Positions 1 through 6,829 of a DNA stretch of 13,144 bases are shown one piece after another. The notes below the pieces were generated by a model. It had not been told where the DNA came from and did not search any database. It saw only the letters and a program-made list of their open reading frames with translations. The DNA comes from an uncultured Lachnospiraceae bacterium (lineage in GTDB: Bacteria; Bacillota; Clostridia; Lachnospirales; Lachnospiraceae). The DNA is taken from assembly GCA_910584785.1 (NCBI GenBank), contig CAJUDX010000080.1, positions 1 through 13,144 of the forward strand. The letters are read 5' to 3'. The position numbers and the translations under genes were made by a program. Numbering within the stretch: the stretch's first letter is position 1; each line of letters starts with the position of its first letter.

Positions 1-154
1 GTGGTATCCAGATTGCCGTTTGTAATAAATGTCAGTTTTTTAATAATTAAAGTCGGTTTTCTTATAGATTTCAGATAGTTTTTTTCCTATACTTTGGAAT
101 GTACTTAATTGAACGTAAATATTGTTTGCAAATGAGCAAAAAGGAGAACCCCTT

Positions 155-1765
155 ATGAAACAACGAGAAAAAACTGTATCCATTTTGGATCAATTGTCCT
201 GGAGCGTACAGCCTCCTAAAGGCCTGATTAAGGGCAGTTATTATCGGGAGGAGGAACGTTTCTCCTCCTGCTTTAATGGCGATCCCGGACACCTGGGTAT
301 TCTGGAAGTAGTTGCCGATAACGGCAGGCTGCTGATGGTGGAATTTAATGAGCAGTGCAGCCCGACTTATTATATGCGGGAATTTCAAAATGCCGATAAG
401 CGTCTTTCCAATTACGGATTTTTTCAGGCCACAAAGGAAAGAACTGCCTCCACCGGTGTTGTTTTAGTGAATGGAATTACCAGTCTGGAAAAACAGATGG
501 TGGAAAAAAATCAGTTATGCGGAGATTTTGATCTGGTTGCCGGGGCGTCAAACAGCATCAAGCGCTCCATGCTTCCCCTTGCTGAGAAGATTGCCGGGCG
601 AATGCTAAGCCGCCCCAGCACCCAGCGTTATTATGGTTTAAGCATGGAGCTGGAAGCAGGAGTCACCGGGCGCTTACAGGTGGTTGTGGAGAACAAAAAA
701 ATCATTCGGTTATTTTATGATGAAATTTTTGCTGATACGCAGGAGGAAATCAGCGATCCGGAACTAAAACCTTATTACCGGCAGTCCAAATATCATTGTC
801 CCTCTTATATTTCTGCCAGTGGCGCAGGGTTTAATTCTTTATCGGATAGGCTGACTCAGACGATTCTAAAGCATCAGGATCTTCTTAACCTTCACGGTCT
901 GCCATACACCGAAGGCGAAAACCGCGCACCGGAATGGGATCGGTACTTATCGCTTGCCCGCCCGCTCTGGGAAGAGATCTTAAAAGATAAGGCAATGTCC
1001 TGTTCACCGGTTTTTGAGACAACGATTCTCTCCTCACAGCTGTTTACTGCAAAAAACGGGCGCAAATTTCAGCTTTTTACCCTTGCCTGCCCGGATTTTA
1101 CTTACCAGCCGGGGCAGTTTATCATGGTACAGGAACAGGGTGAGGGCTTTTGCTGGTCCTACCCCTATATGGTATATCACAGTACAGCTGAAGGGCCACA
1201 GATAATTGCCGGAGCTTCCTCCTCCCTGTTTGGTCATCAGGCCGGGGATCGTATTGCTTTTTGGGGAGCAAATGGAAGGGCCTGTCAGATTGGGAAAAAA
1301 GGAAGGTTTATCACAGAACCGGCAATGCTTCCCCTGATCCTTCCCCTGATTCGTGCATGTGCAAATCCCGACGTATTGATTCTTGGAGAAAAAGAAGAGG
1401 TTCCCTTAGAACTTCTTCCAGACCAAACCCTGTTTCTTCCGGCATCAGGTAATGCCTGGGAACATTGGTTTTCTTCAGAAATGTATGATAAAGAGAATAA
1501 AACCGGGGCTGATGCTCCGATATACATGGCGCTGAATCTTCCTGGGTTAGAGATGGTAATGCCAAAGATTTCGCCTGCCCTGGCTGAACATGTTTTTGTT
1601 TTTGCCAGCACGCAGATTGGCTGCGGCATCGGTGCATGCAAGGCGTGCTACCTGCACAGCCCGGAGATTCATTTGGGAATCCCGGTCTGCTGCCATGGGC
1701 CATATCTTCCCTATCTCAGTATCGATTTTGCAAAGGACAAGAAATGCTTTGAAACTATCATATAA
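155..1765 (+). CDS. FMN_bind-like repeats fused to a PyrK-like flavin/[2Fe-2S] electron-transfer module
   Basis: The ATG at 155 follows AAAAGGAG (139-146); an in-frame TTG at 122 has no RBS, so I chose 155 (536 aa). Residues ~25-150 and ~158-245 look like two FMN_bind-type repeats. Each has a YY-rich start, a beta strand (LEVVADNGRLLMVEF; LQVVVENKKIIRLFY) and a Gly-Ala signature (DLVAGAS at 126-132; SASGAG at 220-225). From ~285 a PyrK-like barrel begins, with PGQFIMV at 319-325, and the C-terminus carries C490-x4-C495-x2-C498-x13-C512 (C513 also possible), the PyrK [2Fe-2S] pattern. The usual RPxS flavin motif reads SYPYM, and I see no Gly-rich NAD loop. It lies 12 bp before a PyrD-like gene and they are surely co-transcribed. 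It has no signal peptide, so it should be cytoplasmic. The physiological electron partner is unknown. The PyrK-like call is firm; the FMN_bind repeats are a moderate-confidence reading. Confidence 0.8.
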   Translation: MKQREKTVSILDQLSWSVQPPKGLIKGSYYREEERFSSCFNGDPGHLGILEVVADNGRLLMVEFNEQCSPTYYMREFQNADKRLSNYGFFQATKERTASTGVVLVNGITSLEKQMVEKNQLCGDFDLVAGASNSIKRSMLPLAEKIAGRMLSRPSTQRYYGLSMELEAGVTGRLQVVVENKKIIRLFYDEIFADTQEEISDPELKPYYRQSKYHCPSYISASGAGFNSLSDRLTQTILKHQDLLNLHGLPYTEGENRAPEWDRYLSLARPLWEEILKDKAMSCSPVFETTILSSQLFTAKNGRKFQLFTLACPDFTYQPGQFIMVQEQGEGFCWSYPYMVYHSTAEGPQIIAGASSSLFGHQAGDRIAFWGANGRACQIGKKGRFITEPAMLPLILPLIRACANPDVLILGEKEEVPLELLPDQTLFLPASGNAWEHWFSSEMYDKENKTGADAPIYMALNLPGLEMVMPKISPALAEHVFVFASTQIGCGIGACKACYLHSPEIHLGIPVCCHGPYLPYLSIDFAKDKKCFETII

Positions 1766-1777
1766 ATGGAGGATAAG

Positions 1778-2701
1778 ATGAATTTAAGCGTAACGATTCC
1801 CTCGTCTGTCGGCGGAATTACCCTGAAAAATCCGTTAATGCCCGCTGCGGCGACACTGGGAAATTTAATTGAACATGCAAATTATTTTGACTTAAACCGG
1901 CTGGGAGCACTGCTGCCCAATTCCATGTTTATCGACGCCGGAACACCCACAACAGCACGAAAAATCTGCAAAACTGATCATGGATTTATCAGTGCGCTCT
2001 CTAAAAATAATATGAGTATTTTTACCTTTATCGAAGAAATCCTTCCGGCACTTCCCTCTGCCACAACGCCCATCATTATCGATATGAAGGCCATAGACAA
2101 ATACCAGATGGAAGAACTGGCTGGCGCCATTAACCCTGTACCGGGGATAAGAGGAATAGAAATCAACTTAAACTGCCCCTACGGACCTGGCACGCCGTAT
2201 TGGAAGAACCAACATGAACTGCGCGATCTGGTTTCCCGTGTCCGTGCTGCTGCACCGGATAAGTGGCTTCTCGCCAAAGTTCCCGGCGGAGATATTCCCG
2301 TCGAGGAAATCGCATCAGCATGTGAAGAAGGCGGGGCTGACGCCATTGTCAGCTACAGCAGCTTAAATGGAGCCTGTATTGATATTTACTCCCGCACCTA
2401 CCGCTGCGGAGGAGGAGGATCGGGCGGATTTTCCGGACCAGCCATGAAGCCAGTAGGGCTGCTCCTCTGCCGCCGGGCAGTATCTGCGGTTACGATTCCG
2501 GTTATCGGTATCGGCGGTATTTCCTGTGCGGAAGATGTCATCGAATATATCATGGCTGGCGCCCATGCTGTTCAGGTTGGATCGGCAAATCTTTCACGAC
2601 CGGATTTTATGGTTCGGCTATTGGAGAAACTTGAAGATTTAGTGGATAACTTAGGGATTTCTTCCTGGGAGGAAATCCGCAAAACAGCACATGTACAGTA
2701 A
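1778..2701 (+). CDS. PyrD-like FMN oxidoreductase (dihydroorotate dehydrogenase family paralogue)
   Basis: A 307-aa class 1B dihydroorotate dehydrogenase-type TIM barrel. The start at 1778 is set by GGAGG at 1768-1772; the in-frame ATG at 1766 lies inside that RBS region. Family landmarks are YFDLNRLGAL (36-45), EINLNCP (128-134) with the catalytic-loop Cys133, K167, GFSGPAMKP (217-225), VIGIGGI (242-248) and AGAHAVQVGSA (260-270), which binds the FMN phosphate. Several substrate positions differ from true PyrD. The NAIGLQN loop reads SALSKNN (72-78), SCPN reads NCPY (132-135), INT reads YSS (193-195), and the FMN/substrate Lys after LGA is Asn48. FMN binding therefore looks intact, but dihydroorotate is unlikely to be the substrate. 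It probably pairs with the upstream PyrK-like protein as PyrD does with PyrK. It ends 3 bp from a convergent gene with no visible terminator. Confidence 0.82.
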   Translation: MNLSVTIPSSVGGITLKNPLMPAAATLGNLIEHANYFDLNRLGALLPNSMFIDAGTPTTARKICKTDHGFISALSKNNMSIFTFIEEILPALPSATTPIIIDMKAIDKYQMEELAGAINPVPGIRGIEINLNCPYGPGTPYWKNQHELRDLVSRVRAAAPDKWLLAKVPGGDIPVEEIASACEEGGADAIVSYSSLNGACIDIYSRTYRCGGGGSGGFSGPAMKPVGLLLCRRAVSAVTIPVIGIGGISCAEDVIEYIMAGAHAVQVGSANLSRPDFMVRLLEKLEDLVDNLGISSWEEIRKTAHVQ

Positions 2702-2704
2702 CCT

Positions 2705-3526
2705 TCATGCGCCCACAAGCGGTCGTGCCTCCATAAATAAACATCTGCTGGGCGCTGATATTCCTGTCAGATCCCAGATTACCTGATTTAATGCCTCCCA
2801 GTCCCCTTTTTTCTCTTCCTTTATTTCCTCTGCCCGCTGTTTCCAGATTTCCAGCTCATCTGAAATAAACTTCTGAACAGCGGGTATAGGGGAATGCCGC
2901 TCCCCTTCCATCGTCTGCTTTTTCTTTTCTAGCAGAGCTTCGATTTCCTTTCTCAGTTCCCCAGGCAGTTCCACCTGCATAAGCTCAGAAAATACAATCG
3001 GGGGCGGGCAGCGGTGTTCCCAGAGGTAGCGGCAGGACAGGAGGGGACGCAGGGCATAAAAATATTTTTTATATTTTACTTCTTCCCCGCATAGAAATTG
3101 GCAATACGTGCTTTTTGCCACGCCATAGTAATGATACAGCGCGGTCTTGACAGAAAAATATGCCTTTGCCGTTGCGTAAATTTGTTTCCACTCCTCTTTT
3201 TCCTGGTAAACTATCGGTGAATTGCTCCATTCAAAAACAGTGGCATTGCTCTTATAAAACTGAAGTAGGGCTTTTCGGATATCCCACCCATTAATATCAT
3301 AAACCTCATTCATCTCCCACTCGATCACGTCCCTTTTTTGATCCAGCCGCAAATAATCCCTGGGCGTTCGTACATAGATGAATCGGACGTCATAGTCGCT
3401 GTCCGGGGAGGCAAATCCCCAGGAACGGCTTCCTGATTCCACCGCATAAAGAATATTTACGGATTCTTTTTGCTCAATTTCCCGCAGTTTTTCCTGAATC
3501 AATGGAACTATTTTTGTATTTTCCAC
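2705..3526 (-). CDS. RlaP/YcgL-type nucleotidyltransferase
   Basis: A 273-aa protein beginning with GTG (3524-3526), preceded on the minus strand by AAAAAAGGAG with about 9 nt spacing. Residues 32-50 carry the pol-beta nucleotidyltransferase signature GSRSWGF...DSDYDVRFIY. The GS dipeptide is at 32-33 and the metal-binding aspartates are D44 and D46. The GSRxWGFxSxDSDYDVRFIY form is typical of the COG3541/RlaP group, which comparative genomics has linked to RNA repair; no member activity is demonstrated here. The C-terminal half is helical and charged. It lies 197 bp downstream of a second nucleotidyltransferase on the same strand but has its own promoter and a leader with three repeated hairpins. 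No RNA ligase or toxin gene is visible beside it. Family call firm, substrate unknown. Confidence 0.85.
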   Translation of the reverse strand: MENTKIVPLIQEKLREIEQKESVNILYAVESGSRSWGFASPDSDYDVRFIYVRTPRDYLRLDQKRDVIEWEMNEVYDINGWDIRKALLQFYKSNATVFEWSNSPIVYQEKEEWKQIYATAKAYFSVKTALYHYYGVAKSTYCQFLCGEEVKYKKYFYALRPLLSCRYLWEHRCPPPIVFSELMQVELPGELRKEIEALLEKKKQTMEGERHSPIPAVQKFISDELEIWKQRAEEIKEEKKGDWEALNQVIWDLTGISAPSRCLFMEARPLVGA

Positions 3527-3540
3527 AAACTTCCACTCCT

Positions 3541-3633
3541 TTTTTGCTCACTGTTCTGACAGAGCATATTATTTTTGCTTACTGTTCTGACGAAGCAAAT
3601 TATTTTTGCTTACTATTCTGACGAAACAAATTA
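3541..3633 (-). repeat. Three tandem 31-bp units, each forming a hairpin in the leader of the RlaP-like gene
   Basis: Units are 3541-3571, 3572-3602 and 3603-3633, exactly adjacent. Read on the minus strand, each has 7-nt arms around a conserved 12-nt loop (YGTCAGAAYAGT). The arms are TTTGTTT/AAGCAAA (3603 unit), TTTGCTT/AAGCAAA (3572 unit) and TATGCTC/GAGCAAA (3541 unit). Between units CTT/AAG becomes CTC/GAG, a covarying change. In the 3603 unit the only non-Watson-Crick pair is U-G on the minus-strand RNA, whereas the plus-strand RNA would have a C-A mismatch, so folding is favoured in the sense of the gene. The last unit runs directly into the RBS. This could be an RNA regulatory element or a triple operator. 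Confidence 0.8.
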
Positions 3634-3683
3634 TTTTACAGCATTGCCTGCCCTGCCCACAGCCGTTTTGCATAATTATCCAT

Positions 3684-3712
3684 ATTATAATGGGTTTTCT
3701 CGTTGCCTGCAA
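3684..3712 (-). promoter_or_regulatory. Promoter of the downstream RlaP-like gene
   Basis: On the minus strand a perfect -10 TATAAT (3684-3689) lies 17 bp from a weak -35 TTGCAG (3707-3712), just after the stop codon of the upstream nucleotidyltransferase. The expected start is near 3677, which gives a leader of about 150 nt containing the three hairpin repeats. The -35 matches consensus at only three positions. Confidence 0.55.
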
Positions 3713-3723
3713 GCAAAATTCCT

Positions 3724-4743
3724 TTATTCCATTATTTCCAGCGCCATGCGGTTTATCTTTTCCACAAAGGCTTCCACTTTATCCATATCCGGGTTATCCG
3801 GGAGGATGCTGTTCCTTGTGGCTTTTTCCAGCCGCGCTTCATAGTTTGCCAAAAGCTCATAAAATTCCTGGCAAAAAGTTTTATCTTCTTTTTGGAATCC
3901 TCCTGAACGAATGGTTCGCAAGAGATCCAGGTCGTCTTTCCTGCAGGTGCAGATTTCGCCCTTTTCCAGGACATCAATTCCCATCATAAAAAGACGAATT
4001 AGATGCATTGCATGTTTATTTAGGTGATTATCATCCTTTTTCCGGTTGCGCTTTCCGATTTTTTCATAGTCCTTCACCACATTATGCATTACCGACCACA
4101 TTTGCTCATAATCCCGAAGCGGAAGATGGCGGTAATCGGCGTCTACAAAAATTTCCGTTTCCAGGTCAGGATTTTCTGCCTTATCGATGTACAGCTTAAT
4201 CCTTCCCTTGGAAAAGGACGCATAACGCCTGGAAAAATCCTCCAGGGCATTGCTCACCGAGCGAAGAATGTGCTGCTCTTTCTCCTTCTGGGGCATGGAA
4301 TCCCTGGCAATGGCATTTTGCAGGCGTCGAAGCTGTGCGCTGGCATAGCCGCCAAAAGATTTCGCTGCCCGCTTTGACAGGAAAATCGATCGGGATGTTA
4401 AAAGCTGTTCGCCCAAATCGGAAATTACCATATAGCGCTCCTTCTCCAGGCCAAGGATTTCGCAGGTGTTGGGGTTACATTCTAATAATAGACGCACCAT
4501 TTTATTAAATGAATAGATAACGGTATCGGTCTGTGCATCTTCATATTGTTCAAACTCCGTCAAACCAAGCAAGTCAGAGGGCAGATTTAAGGTAATTCCC
4601 CGTATATCGATATCGCTGTTTTCATTATTCGTCCCATAAGCATAGCTTCCCCCCGGCCCTAAAAGCATTATTCTCTTTCCCAGACGCTTGTTTGTCCGCA
4701 GAAAATCATAGTCCTCTGCCTGTATTAACTGATGAAAATTCAA
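3724..4743 (-). CDS. Pol-beta-superfamily nucleotidyltransferase (second RlaP-like protein)
   Basis: A 339-aa protein from the TTG at 4743. An ATG at 4752 would add three residues, but the AAGGAGG sits directly against that ATG with no spacer. It is correctly placed (9 nt) for the TTG, so I prefer 4743. Counting from the TTG, residues 31-50 hold GGSYAYGTNNENSDIDIRGI, with GGS at 31-33 and the catalytic pair D44/D46. The remainder is helical with many Arg/Lys residues. It is only distantly similar to the neighbouring minus-strand nucleotidyltransferase, so this looks like an old pair rather than a recent duplication. The family is assigned from the GS...DxD signature; nucleotide and acceptor are unknown. 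It is divergent from metY. Confidence 0.8.
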   Translation of the reverse strand: MNFHQLIQAEDYDFLRTNKRLGKRIMLLGPGGSYAYGTNNENSDIDIRGITLNLPSDLLGLTEFEQYEDAQTDTVIYSFNKMVRLLLECNPNTCEILGLEKERYMVISDLGEQLLTSRSIFLSKRAAKSFGGYASAQLRRLQNAIARDSMPQKEKEQHILRSVSNALEDFSRRYASFSKGRIKLYIDKAENPDLETEIFVDADYRHLPLRDYEQMWSVMHNVVKDYEKIGKRNRKKDDNHLNKHAMHLIRLFMMGIDVLEKGEICTCRKDDLDLLRTIRSGGFQKEDKTFCQEFYELLANYEARLEKATRNSILPDNPDMDKVEAFVEKINRMALEIME

Positions 4744-4767
4744 TGACTTCATCCTCCTTCCATCGAT

Positions 4768-4808
4768 GATCTTTATTATTCGATCTTTCTTATATTAGAT
4801 CTTTCTTA
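4768..4808. repeat. Three short direct repeats GATCTTTMTTA
   Basis: GATCTTTATTA (4768-4778), GATCTTTCTTA (4782-4792) and GATCTTTCTTA (4798-4808) lie 14 and 16 bp apart. They are in the 5' region of the minus-strand nucleotidyltransferase, where they read TAAGAAAGATC. They could bind a regulator or be simple AT-rich repetition. I could not place a convincing promoter for that gene among them. Confidence 0.45.
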
Positions 4809-4851
4809 GTCTGCTTATCCTTCCCCTTTTCTTCTTTTTATTTTTTCAAAA

Positions 4852-4876
4852 CCTATTGACATAGTAGGTAAATAGT
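4852..4876 (+). promoter_or_regulatory. Operator overlapping the metY -35 (Rrf2-type box)
   Basis: The 25 bp beginning CCTATT and ending GGTAAATAGT match the 25 bp at 6741-6765 over the rrf2 promoter. Shared positions are CCTATT (first 6), A at 12, GGT (16-18) and AATAG (20-24). This copy also has an internal inverted repeat, CCTATT-N5-AGTAGG. It covers the -35 hexamer and most of the spacer, so binding would block RNA polymerase. Assigning it to the Rrf2 protein encoded at 6254-6670 is inference from the shared site. Confidence 0.6.
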
Positions 4877-4884
4877 GTTATTAT
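4856..4884 (+). promoter_or_regulatory. metY promoter
   Basis: A consensus -35 TTGACA (4856-4861), a 17-bp spacer and -10 TATTAT (4879-4884) lie 51 bp upstream of the metY ATG. The -35 is embedded in the CCTATT operator. Confidence 0.8.
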
Positions 4885-4935
4885 TTCCGTAACTTATCAG
4901 CAGATTAAAGAATTAAACTGCCAAAGGAGGCCACC

Positions 4936-6231
4936 ATGAACAAATACAAATTTGAAACCCTTCAGCTGCATGTTGGACAGGAAACACCGGATTCGGCTAC
5001 AGATTCCCGCGCAGTTCCCATTTACCAGACGACTTCTTACGTATTTAAAAACTCTGCCCATGCCGCTGCCCGCTTTAACTTAGCAGACGCCGGAAATATC
5101 TACGGGCGGCTGACCAACTCCACACAGGATGTTTTCGAACGGCGCATCGCAGCCCTAGAAGGCGGGACGGCAGCCTTAGCCCTGGCTTCTGGTGCGGCAG
5201 CCATTGCCTATACGATAGAAGCCCTGGCGACGGACGGCGGACACATTGTCGCACAGAAAACCATCTACGGGGGCAGCTATAATCTCCTGGAGCACACCCT
5301 TGTCCACTTTGGAATTACGACCTCATTTGTCGATGTTCACAATCTGGAAGAGATAGAAGGCGCCATTCAGGAAAATACCAGGGCCATTTACCTGGAAACC
5401 CTGGGCAATCCAAACAGCGATATCCCGGATATTGACGCTGTCGCAGAAATTGCCCACCGGCACGGCCTTCCCCTGGTTATTGACAATACCTTTGGCACAC
5501 CCTACCTGATCCGGCCCATCGAACACGGTGCAGATATCGTCGTCCACTCCGCTACAAAATTTATCGGCGGACACGGCACTACCCTTGGCGGAATTATCGT
5601 AGATTCCGGGAAATTTAACTGGAAATCAAGTGGAAAATACCCGGCGATTGCCGATCCAAATCCGAGCTATCACGGCGTTTCCTTTGCCGAGGCAGCAAAA
5701 GACGCCGCCTTTGTCACCTATATCCGCGCTATTTTGCTCCGCGATACCGGGGCAGCGATCTCGCCGTTTAACGCCTTCCTGCTTTTACAAGGCGTGGAAA
5801 CCCTTTCCCTGCGCTTAGAGCGCCATGCAGAAAATACAAAGAAAGTGGTGGACTATCTGGCAAATCACCCCAAAGTCGAGCATGTCAATCACCCATCCCT
5901 GCCCGCTCACCCGGATCATGCATTATATAAGAAGTATTTCCCCAATGGCGGCGCTTCGATCTTTACCTTTGAGATTAAGGGCGGGCAAAACGAGGCCCAC
6001 GCCTTTATTGACCGTCTGGAGATTTTTTCTCTGCTTGCCAATGTCGCCGACGTCAAAAGTTTGGTTATCCACCCTGCCACCACGACCCATTCCCAGCTTA
6101 CCGCCGAGGAACTTCTCGACCAGGGCATTAAGCCAAATACCATCCGCCTGTCCATCGGCACAGAACATATCGACGATATTTTAGCCGATTTAGACAATGG
6201 TTTCCGCGCCTTGGATAACCTTACCCTTTAA
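4936..6231 (+). CDS. metY: O-acetylhomoserine sulfhydrylase (O-acetylhomoserine aminocarboxypropyltransferase)
   Basis: A 431-aa PLP enzyme of the Cys/Met metabolism (gamma-family) group, the usual length for MetY. It makes homocysteine from O-acetyl-L-homoserine and sulfide in the cytoplasm, feeding methionine synthesis. Landmarks are YGRLTNST (56-63) and ASGAAAI (84-90), then LETLGNP (153-159) and VIDNTFGTPYL (181-191). The PLP lysine K208 lies in SATKFIGGHGTT, followed by the C-terminal NVADVKSLVIHPATTTH segment characteristic of OAH sulfhydrylases. AAAGGAGG lies just upstream of the ATG. Its promoter carries the box shared with rrf2, so it is probably derepressed on sulfur or cysteine limitation. 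It is convergent with rrf2, 22 bp apart, with no clear intrinsic terminator between them. Confidence 0.95.
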   Translation: MNKYKFETLQLHVGQETPDSATDSRAVPIYQTTSYVFKNSAHAAARFNLADAGNIYGRLTNSTQDVFERRIAALEGGTAALALASGAAAIAYTIEALATDGGHIVAQKTIYGGSYNLLEHTLVHFGITTSFVDVHNLEEIEGAIQENTRAIYLETLGNPNSDIPDIDAVAEIAHRHGLPLVIDNTFGTPYLIRPIEHGADIVVHSATKFIGGHGTTLGGIIVDSGKFNWKSSGKYPAIADPNPSYHGVSFAEAAKDAAFVTYIRAILLRDTGAAISPFNAFLLLQGVETLSLRLERHAENTKKVVDYLANHPKVEHVNHPSLPAHPDHALYKKYFPNGGASIFTFEIKGGQNEAHAFIDRLEIFSLLANVADVKSLVIHPATTTHSQLTAEELLDQGIKPNTIRLSIGTEHIDDILADLDNGFRALDNLTL

Positions 6232-6253
6232 TCTTGCCTTTTAACCTTATACT

Positions 6254-6670
6254 TTAAGACAACTCTTTCGTTAACATCAAATCCGCGATGGTATACCGGC
6301 TTAAATAATCGTGAATTTGCCGATCCAGGCCCTGCCACATCGAAAGCGTGCGGCAGTTAGCCATCCGCGGACAGGGTTCGGCGTCCTCTTCAAGGCAGGA
6401 TACCGGGGCAAGGCTTTCTTCGGTCAGCCGAAGCACGGCATCCACGGTATATTTTTCCGGCTCCATGGTCAGTTTATAACCGCCACCTTTGCCCCGCAGC
6501 CCATATAAAAACCTGGCCTTGACCAGAAGCTTAATAATGCTTTCCAGGTATTTTTCGGAAATCTCCTGGCGGCTGGCAATCACCTTTAAGGGGATATAAC
6601 CGTCCGATTGATGTTCCGCAAGATCGATAAGTACCCGCAATGCATAGCGGCCTTTCGTTGAAATCAGCAT
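6254..6670 (-). CDS. Rrf2-family transcriptional regulator with three cysteines (CymR/IscR-like)
   Basis: A 138-aa regulator starting at the ATG at 6670, which has AGGAGG 5 nt upstream; an in-frame ATG 21 nt earlier lacks an RBS. The N-terminal winged helix is typical of Rrf2 proteins (LISTKGRYALRVLIDLA at 2-18; ISEKYLESIIKLL; GLRGKGGGYKL at 58-67). C92-x7-C100-x5-C106 occupies the place of the IscR [2Fe-2S] ligands, so an iron-sulfur cluster or thiol sensor is plausible but not proven. Lying between metY and cysK, with a shared operator at its own promoter and metY, it most likely controls sulfur amino-acid genes and itself. CymR-like function is inferred from family and context. Confidence 0.88.
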   Translation of the reverse strand: MLISTKGRYALRVLIDLAEHQSDGYIPLKVIASRQEISEKYLESIIKLLVKARFLYGLRGKGGGYKLTMEPEKYTVDAVLRLTEESLAPVSCLEEDAEPCPRMANCRTLSMWQGLDRQIHDYLSRYTIADLMLTKELS

Positions 6671-6740
6671 AATGTTCCTCCTGTTATCCAATGCGTTTTC
6701 CCGAAATTTTCATCCGCGAATCCGCAGATCAATAAATAAA

Positions 6741-6765
6741 CCTATTATACCACATGGTTAATAGG
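6741..6765. promoter_or_regulatory. Operator over the rrf2 promoter
   Basis: Perfect 7-bp inverted arms CCTATTA (6741-6747) and TAATAGG (6759-6765) lie 11 bp apart. The site covers the rrf2 -10 and nearly all of its spacer and matches the metY operator at 4852-4876. This placement fits negative autoregulation. Confidence 0.65.
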
Positions 6766-6772
6766 TAAGCAA
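6744..6772 (-). promoter_or_regulatory. rrf2 promoter
   Basis: On the minus strand -35 TTGCTT (6767-6772), a 17-bp spacer and a perfect extended -10 TGG-TATAAT (TATAAT = 6744-6749). The start would fall near 6737, about 65 bp before the rrf2 ATG. Confidence 0.7.
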
Positions 6773-6829
6773 TAGACAAATAACCGAGAGAATACGTGCA
6801 TACTTAATTATAAAATATAGTTCATATAC

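Noticed and set aside
71..388. Minus-strand 105-codon ORF at the left end
   Set aside because: It is antisense to the PyrK-like fusion gene and its leader, has no good RBS and reads like a shadow frame.
1285..1703. Overlapping minus-strand ORFs of 118-130 codons
   Set aside because: They lie wholly inside the PyrK-like gene, with Pro/Ser/Cys-rich shadow composition and no initiation signals.
3541..3633. CRISPR array
   Set aside because: The 31-bp units are adjacent with no spacers, and no cas genes are present.
3635..3683. Short minus-strand ORF (15 codons) in the nucleotidyltransferase leader
   Set aside because: Its ATG falls at about the -10/+1 region with no RBS, so it would be absent from or at the extreme end of the mRNA.
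3575..3989. Plus-strand ORFs of 89 and 127 codons over the 31-bp repeats
   Set aside because: They are created by the repeat and the antisense of the nucleotidyltransferase; no RBS, and the repeat structure favours minus-strand transcription.
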